Assembly (NCBI GenBank): GCA_025769875.1
Contig: JAGFNK010000276.1
Coordinates: forward strand, 1-64,000
Direction of reading: 5' to 3'
DNA length: 64,000 bases
From: Russula earlei
Taxonomy: Eukaryota; Basidiomycota; Agaricomycetes; Russulales; Russulaceae
This document shows positions 55,982 to 64,000 of the stretch, piece after piece. Made by a program: the position numbers and the translations under genes. The notes under the pieces are model-generated. The model worked only from the letters and a program-made list of their open reading frames with translations, was not told the origin of the DNA and made no database searches. Numbering within the stretch: the stretch's first letter is position 1; the number at the start of each line of letters is the position of its first letter.

Positions 55982-56822
55982 ATTTGTGCAAAGTGGGGAA
56001 AGAATGTGAATTTGGACAGGTGGATGTGAGTGGGTGCTCGAAGAACTGTCGACACGATATATATACTCCAAGGAAAAAGTCAGTAGAGTGACCGATACTT
56101 ATAAATCCAAGTCAGTGAAGGCGAGCAATCTCGGGCAGGGTCGGCGCGTCGCATTCCCTTGTTAAGACTAAAGGAGTAATGAGAGGTAGGTTTTTTCGAA
56201 AGGTGTCGCTTCCATTTCCAATCGGTGGCCCCAATGGACTGGTTGGAGCACCCAAGATAATGTGTAGGCACGGTTCGCTCGTTAACGTTCAGACACGTAT
56301 TTCTCAACACTGGAACGTCGCGCCTGGACCAGGACTAGGCTGGGATTCGGAGTTTGGACAGACGACATGGACGAACGATTTCGTGATTACCGATCGAGGC
56401 GGCCCATCATGAATCGAGTCAGTCAGCAAATGAGATATGCGGCGGTGGTAGGAGGAAAGAATGCGGCCACTGCCAATAGCAGTTGGCCGAACTTCGGATG
56501 TATAAGGCGGGCGCTCAAGTTCATTAGGTCAGTCCGATCAATTTGCCACAAAGTACTCGAAGGGCAAAGTCACCCCTCGGTGTCGTACACTTGATGGCCG
56601 AAGACGCTCTCGCCGAGTACGGCAGTTCAAGTTAACAAGCCACGCCGCCCCCATCATATGAGTGAATGGGCGGCCACACCAGGCAGCTGTTCGCCGAACT
56701 GGCCAAATCTCCGCATACAGTATTTCAGTTCAGATCCTAAGGTTTCCAAGTTGACCGTCACAAGGTCTGTTAATTTATTCAAGGGATTCACAACAAACTT
56801 CTTCTGCTGCACGTACTGTGTT
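55982..56822. other. intergenic, no supported gene
   Basis: DLH copy 3 upstream flank and SRP19 3' flank. Open frames at 56179-56600 show nothing recognisable. Confidence 0.5.
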
Positions 56823-57827
56823 TTAGCCTCGTACCCTCACCACTTTCCGTTTCCCTTTTCCACCTGGGATACCGCCAATCGCTCCTTGTCCATCAGTGGA
56901 GTTCATGCCAGCTCTGACGGTGTCGATCAGCACGCCAGATGGTAAAGCCGGGGAGTGTGCCGAAACGCGGGACTTGAGCGTCGGTAGGGGTTCTGGAGGT
57001 GAAGGTAATGGGCGGCCCGCAAGATGAGGACGTTGGGGTCGCGATTTTGCTTTGGATGTTTGGCCACCCGCCGTTGACTTACCCACACCGGTCTTCGATT
57101 TCGTAGGCTTCGAGGTGGGCGGGGAAACAGGCTGAGAATACGTGTACGGTTCGCGAGGGACGTTGTCCGTCTTTACTCGCTGTATCTGGAACGAGATTGT
57201 CTCAAGGAGTTGCTTCTCTGCGTAGAACATGTCTCAGAGGGCTCATAGGTGCAAAACAACAAACACACTTGTTCTGATATTGGCATTGACCGGTCGTCCG
57301 TCCTTCTTCCATTGTACACGTACACGTCCCGGGTTATCCCAATCTGACGGGTGCATCTTGTTAACCTCGTGTAGCGTGCCAAATCCTAAGCGGGAGCAGG
57401 CATCTGCGATATCTTTGCTGAGAGGCCACCATACACTCTTGGATCGCGATATCCTTCGAGCACCGGTTCCATAAGGTCTCTTTGCGTCGATGTAGATTGG
57501 ATAAACACACGTCCACCTAGATACAGGACGGGCGTGGGAGCATGAGCAGAGCAACGGCTTATCGTGTAAGACTCGCGGTTTGCGTACTTCTTATACGGGC
57601 GTGATGTCTGTCACTCTGCCATCTCGAGCGCCGGACGACAGCGCTAGACTGCCACTTGCAGAGTGATCGAGCAGTTCTGGCGCCCCGTCGCTGTCTCCAT
57701 CCTCGTCTGAGTCCGCTATCTCCTCGAGAATCGCGCCACGCGACCCGGTGTCTGGCAGGGACCGCGAGGGAAGTGGCAAATCAGTGTCGTCATCAAATTC
57801 CTCAACGATTGCAGCGCGACGGGACAT
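56823..57827 (-). CDS. SEC65: signal recognition particle subunit SRP19/Sec65 (one apparent extra base)
   Basis: Binds SRP RNA and promotes assembly of SRP54, for co-translational targeting to the ER. Three exons: 57588-57827, 57269-57516 and 56823-57217. The N-terminus MSRRAAIVEEFDDDTDLPLPSR is acidic and typical of basidiomycete orthologs. The SRP19 core reads WTCVYPIYIDAKRPYGTGAR, VWWPLSKDIADA, LHEVNKMHPSDW and GRVRVQWKKDG. The third exon gives KKQLLETISFQIQ and a Lys/Pro-rich tail. At the end of exon 1 (57596-57600) one extra base separates VTDITP from YK; without it the exon joins smoothly to KWTCVYP. Confidence 0.9.
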
Positions 57828-57914
57828 GTCGACAATAGAGGATATTTGTTTAGGTAGAGGCTGTGTTCCCTTCGACTTGGTTGCTTGGGGGTGCATTATG
57901 TTCCCACGCCCTCA
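57828..57914. promoter_or_regulatory. short bidirectional promoter between SRP19 and a JTB-like gene
   Basis: Only 87 bp separate the two inferred start codons, so the transcription starts or 5' UTRs must overlap or be very short. No TATA box seen. Confidence 0.4.
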
Positions 57915-58619
57915 ATGATTATTACCGTCCACTGCATGCACCTTTCAGCGCTGTGTCCAACGAGAACGACCGCATCTTTATTGCTGTGAGCACGCCTTTT
58001 CCTGACGCTCTGTGAACGGTGTGTTGATTTGTCGCAGCCTCGCCACCCTATGCCTTGCCCCCGTCTCAGCGTCAACTCAACCACCCCCCCGCTTTGCCAA
58101 CGACACCGAATCGATCTGCCGCCCTTTCGGGGAATGTGAACCCTGTCCACACGAGGTTGTACGTCGCACTCATTCCCGCTTCAGAGGTGAAAATGACTTT
58201 CCTAGCTGAGAGAGCCATTCTGCCAACCGTTCGGTAATCGTCGTCTTTTACACTGTCTCCCGCCATCACCTGCTTCTCGTCCTGACTCGACACATCCGGA
58301 CACGAACTCGCCTCCTCATAGACCTGACGGCCTCTCACGACCGACATCGGTAGACCGGCCGCCAGAATCCCGCGTCATGGACGTGAATTCGCAACACAGC
58401 CGTCCGGACGGAAACCTCTTACAAGGCGAGACAATCGCGTGGGAGTCCTGCGGCCGGATCGTTGTACAAGAGCGTGCGGATTTTTGGGAGTTCATTGCGT
58501 GCAATGTTCTCTTTGTTTGCCTCGCGTTGACCCTTGTTCTCGTGCGTTCAAGGCGCATGAGCACTATGCAAGCACGGCAACTGGCGGCACGAATTGGGCT
58601 TGGGCGAGGATACGGCTGA
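57915..58619 (+). CDS. small Cys-rich single-pass membrane protein, JTB-like
   Basis: Three exons, 57915-57985, 58038-58155 and 58206-58619 (a second in-frame ATG at 57936 could also start it). A hydrophobic leader (ASLLLLATLCLAPVSAS) precedes a lumenal Cys-rich part: CRPFGECEPCPHE, LREPFCQPFGNRRLLHC, then CGRIVVQERADFWEF. One membrane helix follows (NVLFVCLALTLVLV) with a basic tail RSRRMSTMQARQLAARIGLGR. The order (CxxC-rich lumenal domain, helix, basic coiled tail) resembles the jumping translocation breakpoint (JTB) family. That assignment is by architecture only; function unknown. Confidence 0.65.
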
Positions 58620-60427
58620 CTCCTGTCTTTGTTTTTCCGAATTTCCCTTCAGACATTCTGCCTGTAAGTGTATTAAGCACCCACATTTATCACGGCTGCG
58701 GAGCTAACACACCTCTTTGTCACCCCCAAGTACTCTGTATTAATTCAATCTGGATCCAGGTACATTGAGGAATAGAGCCATACTTTGCCATAAGAACTAA
58801 TCCTTCTAACTGATCGATCTGAGATGTTGTACGCCACGCGAAGACCCTTCCTGGGGCGGGCTTGGGAAGAATAGAGGTTATTTTCACCTAGGAACAGGCA
58901 CCAGGTATGCGCGCTGGACTTCCTGTTCGGTTTTCCGGAGGTTTGCCCTTTCTAACTGCTCTCACTCCTATCATTGGTTTCATGTGCTTCACACAGCCGA
59001 TATAACGTTGCGATCTTAAGCGGACTGCGGTGCGCTGCGGTTCTGTTATAATCTCAGTTCCACGGTTGATTTCGATCTCAGTGACGTTGGCTCCGTCGTT
59101 GCTACATCATGCCACGATTGTTTTTGCAATTTTTGGATAAAGACAACCTCAGCGCAGCTGGCACGTGACCGGGACACGTCGCGATATACCGAGGGCCTCA
59201 TCACCTTACTGACTGCGCAACCAAGGCATAATTTTGGCTAAGAAAAAATGCACATGAATGTTCCTCGTGCTATGCTTGGGCGGCGATCTTGGCATGGCGG
59301 GTCGCTTGGAACTGCCCCACGTATTCATGGACTCCGACAAGTCAGCCAGGGATCCTCTTTATTTGTTCGAAGCCAAACAGCTCCCCGATGAAGGATATAA
59401 AAGACACGCTCTTTCCTACTCTCCTACCATCGCCTCTTGAGCTCAGCCCACCACCATGTCCCCTGCCTCAGAGCTTAATTGACTCCTTCCTTTGCGTTCC
59501 ATCGTTGCCCGTGACTATCCATCGCGCTGGTGTCCATCTCTCCCACCTGTTTCGTACAAGTACGTGCCATGCTCTTTTATATCTCTTCACGCCCTTTCAT
59601 AATTCGTTATTATTCCAACCTCCAAAGTCGTCATCAGCCTAGCGGTACGTCCCCACACTTTGTGGTTCTTGTTCATTTGCTGGGTGCGACCCCTGCACTT
59701 CCTGCGCTACTATATGGATATTTTCGCCTGAAGGGCGCCTCGTTCTTCTAGCCTTCGTTCCTTCACTTGCATTGGGAGTTGAGTTCCAGAAAGAGCGGAC
59801 GAGATGGTGCCGCCACTCCCCGTTTGGGTAAACCCTGAAGGGGTTGACCGCAATGGGTGTATGGGGCGTTCGTGTAACTGCTGATGCAGCATTGGTGTTG
59901 GTTGGGTTTGTGGAACGGTCCCTCAAGGGGATCTTTTATGGCAACACCTAAGGGGGTGAGGTGTCCATCGTGCTGGCAGGACCCAAGCCATGGTCCAATA
60001 CATTTGGACTGGCTCGTTGGGCTAGACCACTAGGGACTGGCAGCACACCTCTAGTGCTACTCACTCTTGGTTAGAAAAGACCTCTTGTAACCATCGCATT
60101 CAAGAGGTTATCACATATCCGTCGTTGGACGGCGCAGAAGGATGGGATGGACTCTAAAGGAGTCTTTGTCGATGCAATGCTATGGCAGCTAACATTTAGT
60201 TGATTGGCGTGGTTGCGAGCAGTTGGACATTTACTCGAGTGTAGCATTTGATGGATGTTGAAACGAGTTGGCTTTGCACCCTGAAGGGGTCAATTATTGT
60301 GTGACCTTGTGTGATGTAAATTGGCACAGTGTGGGGATGAAAGAATGAGTTAGAACGTCAACGGCAAGACGGGCCGGGTTGGCCAGGAAAGAAAAAGTGA
60401 CGGCGACACGTGGGACGCGTGACTGTG
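58620..60427. other. 1.8 kb intergenic region containing a hairpin array
   Basis: No supported gene. The right half (59725-60290) has nine short inverted repeats, described separately. Several small open frames lack features. Confidence 0.5.
59725..60290. repeat. array of small inverted repeats, several with a TNAAG-type loop
   Basis: Stems at 59725-59737, 59831-59845, 59919-59931, 59945-59958, 59993-60009, 60081-60107, 60119-60132, 60150-60164 and 60278-60290. Arm sequences differ (AACCC/GGGTT, TCCC/GGGA, CACC/GGTG, GACTC/GAGTC, ACCC/GGGT, CCGTC/GACGG), yet each is self-complementary. The loops of five are TGAAG, TGAAG, TCAAG, TAAAG and TGAAG, and one is close (TAAGGG). Confidence 0.6.
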
Positions 60428-62729
60428 ATGGCTATCCTTGTGCTCGTCAGGCCCGTCAGCAGGGCGAGAACGACACTCGGCCACCTGCTGCTCACTCGCT
60501 CCCGCGCTCTTATCTCCCTCCCCACGAGGAATAATGGTGAGTGCCTATGCACCACCTAGTATTCTTGGTCATGAATCCTTGTAACAGTCATTCCTTCATT
60601 CACTCTTTCTTCCCGGAGATGCGGCCATGCCCTTGCCCCTCAAAAAGATGAACACGAGCATCATGACTCAAAGAATGACATGGTGGAAGACTCACCCGAG
60701 GATTCCCCTCGACTAGAGTTCTCCAGCCTTCGAACCAAAATCAGCCCCGACACGTTGAGGGCAATCACAGACAGACCATTCAAGCACACCCATATGTCTA
60801 CGGTACAAGCTGCCGTGCTGCCTCTTCTTCCCGACCTGGCTCGTCCTTATAATAAGGATGAGTCACAAGGCTTACCGCGTGACCTTCTTGTCAAGGCGAA
60901 AACCGGCACCGGAAAGACCCTAGGATTCCTTGTGCCTGCCATCGAAGCTCGAACCAAGGCAATCGATAAAGCAGGCGTCGACGCCCTCGAAGGAACAGGT
61001 GGCCGTCCCGACGCTCGCGTTGTTGAGAATGCTAAGCGTTCGTTCGCACGAAAGACAGTTGGCACAGTCGTCATCAGCCCCACTCGCGAGCTCGCAACGC
61101 AAATTGCAACGGAGGCGACCAAGCTCACTCACTGGCACAAGGGCTTTGAGGTCAAGCTGTTCACAGGTGGTTCTAGCAAGCGCTTCCAGCTGCGTGAATT
61201 TCAACGCGGTCGTAACGATATCGTCGTCGCAACACCCGGTCGCATACGGGACGTGTTGGAGAACGAGCCCGACGTCGCTCAGGTGCTCAAGACAGCGACT
61301 CATGTGAGTGCTCGGTATATTTGACATTTCTCTGACCCTGAAACCCGTTTTCAAGCTTGTTCTGGACGAGGCAGATACTCTCCTTGATATGGGCTTCCGC
61401 CCAGACATTGACGCAATCGTCGACTTCTTCCCTAAGACTCCCATTCGTCAGACCTTCCTCTTCTCCGCCACCGTCTCACCAGCTATCAGGCAGATTGCAC
61501 GTGAGGTGTTAGATAAGGATCATGTCTTCATTGATGTCGTCCCAAAGGATTCTTCGCCGGTGCATGCCCACATCCCTCAACACTTCACCGTCTTGCCTAG
61601 TGCGAAAGACCAGCTCCCACATCTCTTCCGTCTCATTGCGCACGACCAACTTTCAAACACTGGCAACTCAAAAGTCATGGTTTTCCTGAACACCACAAAG
61701 CAAACACAGCTCTTCGCGACTCTCCTTCGCCAACTATCCAAATCGACACTACCGTCGTGGTCTCAAATTTACGAGATCCACTCAAAGCGCACTCAGACAG
61801 CGCGCACAGCCGCATCAGATGCATTCCGCCGCGATCGTTCTGGAGCTGCGATCCTTGTTACGTCGGACGTATCAGCCCGTGGGGTCGACTATCCTGGTGT
61901 CACGCGAGTCATCCAAGTTGGCATTCCCGCATCAACGGAACAATACGTCCACCGCGTTGGCCGCACCGGTCGCGCCGGCAAGGGTGGACGTGCAGACCTC
62001 CTCCTCCTCCCCTTTGAACAGGACTTCGTTCGATACCAACTTTCCGACGTGCCGATCAAGCAATTCTCCCACGACACATTACTGAACGACGTCACCGCAC
62101 TCGCTGAGAACTTGGATGGTGCCAAGGAAGCGGAGCCAAGCTCGAATGTGTCTACCAGCAAAGCTCGCCGCCTCCGCGACAAGCCCAGCACCACCCTCGC
62201 CAACTTGGACACCGAGATCTCTGGCCTGCTTGACCAAGTCGACAGGGAGGCGATCGAGGAAGTCTTTGTCTCGCTCCTTGGCTATTACCTTATCAAAGCG
62301 GAGGACATACGCGTCAAGCGGCGGAGCATTTTTGAGGCCCTGCAAGCCTGGACGACCGAGGCATGTGGCCTACCCAAAGCACCGTTCGTTTCGGACGCGC
62401 TCCTTGCCAGGTTGGGTGGCCTCGACGATGGCTCGCCCCCACATAGAGCGCAGCGCCGGCCGCAGCGCGGGAACTTCGGGCTCAAGCTACCCGCGACGCG
62501 GTATGTCAATAGCGAGCGGAATCGCTCGCGGAACGAGCGTACGGATCGTGAGGTTGCGTTTTCACGGCAGCGCTGGGAAGGAAACGAGCACGATGGTTCT
62601 CGTTCGCGGTGGACGGGACGGGATTCGCGCTTTGGTCGAGACCTTGAGCGTGCGCGCCACGTTGACGAACGGCGCAAATCCAGCCGATACGGGTGGAGTC
62701 GTAATGACGATCGCGCTCCGTGGTCCTAG
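60428..62729 (+). CDS. MSS116: mitochondrial DEAD-box RNA helicase, Mss116 type
   Basis: ATP-dependent RNA chaperone of mitochondria, needed for group I/II intron splicing in yeast. Three exons, 60428-60536, 60588-61303 and 61356-62729, give 732 residues with no breaks. The Arg-rich N-terminus (MAILVLVRPVSRARTTLGHL) is a mitochondrial targeting signal. Motifs in order: AKTGTGKT (I), PTRELATQ (Ia), TPGR (Ib), DEAD (II), SAT (III), VTSDVSARGVDYP (V) and HRVGRTGRAG (VI). The Arg/Ser-rich basic tail (SRSRWTGRDSRFGRDLERAR) is like the RNA-binding tail of Mss116. Confidence 0.92.
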
Positions 62730-63114
62730 GTCCCACCCCGGCATACTGGAAAATTAATGTATAGTTCGCATAATGAATTGCTTCTCTAACCTCCTCTCAT
62801 CTCCGTATTACTCACTAGACACGTAAAACATTGTGTATGCGTTTTAGAGTAGGGTTCATGGTTATCGTTATCCGAGTATTCTTGCATCCGCTGATGCATT
62901 GACATGAAGGGCGTAGCCACTCCAGATCGTCGTTGCTTGTGACTTGTGTCGCAATATCCTCAGCCGAGTACTAAACGCAGGTTGTGACGACATATGGGAA
63001 CCAATCCTTTTGTTTACAGAAGTTGACTAGACACAAATCAAGTCGTACATGGTAGGCAGACGCTATCAGAGAGAGATAAGCATCAACGTATATAACAGCC
63101 TCAATCCCAGATTT
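62730..63114. other. intergenic between converging genes
   Basis: 3' flanks of the helicase and the dehydrogenase; no feature seen. Confidence 0.5.
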
Positions 63115-64000
63115 TTACACCCGTGGCGTCAGGCGGGCAAGGCGGGCGGCGACATCGAGCTCTGCCGGCATATCCACCTCGTCTAAACCTGCGAGCGCAT
63201 TTGTCGCGGCAGTCCTCACCATCCCCAGTCGGGTCTCGAAGGTTGCGCTGCCGATGTGAGGAACGACCACGCATCTAGCATAAGACGGGTACCGGACGGC
63301 ATTCGTCAGCGACACCGGACGCTTGTCCCAAACGGCAGCAACAAAAAAGGGGAGCGCGTGACGATGACTGACCTGGGCTCCCGCACGAGCGGGTGGTCCG
63401 CGCCGACCTGGGGCTCGCCTTCGACGACGTCGACGGCCGCGCCCCAGATCCACCCCTCGCGCAGGGCCTTGGCGAGCGCGTCCGAGTCGACGAGCGTGCC
63501 GCGCGCGACGTTGACGAGCACGGCGCGGCTGCCCATCTTGCGCAAGAAGGCCTCGTCGATGACGTGCCGCGTGGCGGCGCCGCCGGGCGCGAGCAGGATG
63601 AGCACGTCGCTGTCGCGCGCGAGCGTGTCGAGGTCGACGCGGGCGACGGCGCGCAGCTTGAGCTGCTCCGCGAGGGCCGCGTCGCGCTCGCGGTCGTGCG
63701 GCGAGGACGGGTTGGTCGAGTAGATGCAGTGCGTGACGCCGAAGGCGGCGAGGCGCGCCAGCGTCGCCTGCGCGATGCGCCCGAAGCCCAGGAAGCCGAC
63801 CGTGCGCGTGGTCGAGATCGACGGGACCGGGCTCAGTTGGGGCCCGACGAAGTGGAAGGGGCCGAAGTTGTGGGCGGGCCACTGGAAGGGGCGGAATTTT
63901 TTTACGTTTTATTTTTCACCCTCGGTCGGGTGTGGTGCGTTGTCTCTCTCTCACCTTGCCTTCTTTGACCAAGGTGACGCCTTGGTCCGCGAGGCGGCCA
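63115..64000 (-). CDS. D-2-hydroxyacid dehydrogenase, glyoxylate/hydroxypyruvate reductase type (5' end outside window)
   Basis: NAD(P)H-dependent reduction of glyoxylate or hydroxypyruvate. Visible exons: 63955-64000 (continuing beyond the window), 63373-63881 and 63115-63274. The fragment starts in LADQGVTLVKEG. It has WPAHNFGPFHFVGPQLS, the Rossmann motif VGFLGFGRIA, the conserved NVARGTLVDSDAL (substrate-binding Arg), AAVDVVEGEPQ (Glu) and PHIGSATFETR (catalytic His). Stop TAA at 63115-63117. GC content is very high, so long open frames on the opposite strand are shadows. Confidence 0.92.

Noticed and set aside
63256..63968. Long plus-strand ORFs opposite the dehydrogenase
   Set aside because: High-GC shadow frames; the minus strand has clear dehydrogenase motifs and splice sites.

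Overview
The window is nuclear DNA of a basidiomycete fungus, most likely Agaricomycotina. Genes carry many short introns of about 50 bp with GT..AG ends. The protein families are typical of mushroom-forming fungi, and LTR retrotransposons and a MULE are present. I saw no convincing tRNA, rRNA or CRISPR. All exon structures were read by eye from splice signals and family conservation.

Left part (1-24120). An F-box/LRR-like gene at the left edge is split by a 2.7 kb DNA transposon with 88-bp terminal inverted repeats (TIRs) and a TA target duplication. Then come a secreted S10 serine carboxypeptidase (minus), a solo LTR, and a divergent high-affinity iron-uptake pair: FTR1 permease (minus) and FET3 ferroxidase (plus). 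The pair shares a 645-bp promoter with three identical ATCTGATAA sites, the sequence bound by fungal iron-responsive GATA repressors. A type-B carboxylesterase (plus), serine hydroxymethyltransferase (minus, probably dual-targeted), a secreted Pro/Ser-rich repeat protein (plus) and the first copy of an uncharacterised gene (minus) follow.

Middle (24121-55981) is an accessory, duplication- and transposon-rich block. It holds a Copia element (25083-30978, CCCTT duplication) and a second copy of the uncharacterised gene within a ~1.8 kb segmental duplication. Three more F-box paralogs and three dienelactone hydrolase (DLH) paralogs are interspersed. One F-box gene is split by a 7.2 kb Copia-type element (44605-51809, GGTGG duplication), which itself contains an apparently intact MULE (48400-51255, 10-bp duplication): a three-level nest.

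Right part (55982-64000) is core-genome-like. It has the signal recognition particle SRP19/Sec65 subunit (minus) back-to-back with a small JTB-like membrane protein (plus), then a 1.8 kb gap with a dense array of small DNA hairpins. A mitochondrial Mss116-type DEAD-box helicase (plus) and a 5'-truncated glyoxylate/hydroxypyruvate reductase (minus) complete the window.

A recurring oddity is lone single-base frameshifts in otherwise conserved genes (S10 peptidase, FTR1, FET3 twice, SRP19, one DLH copy, two F-box copies), several in or next to short homopolymers. Because SRP19 and FET3 are among them, sequence or assembly indels are at least as likely as real inactivation. The stronger decay signs are the two transposon-split F-box genes and the lost start codons in F-box copy 2 and DLH copy 1.
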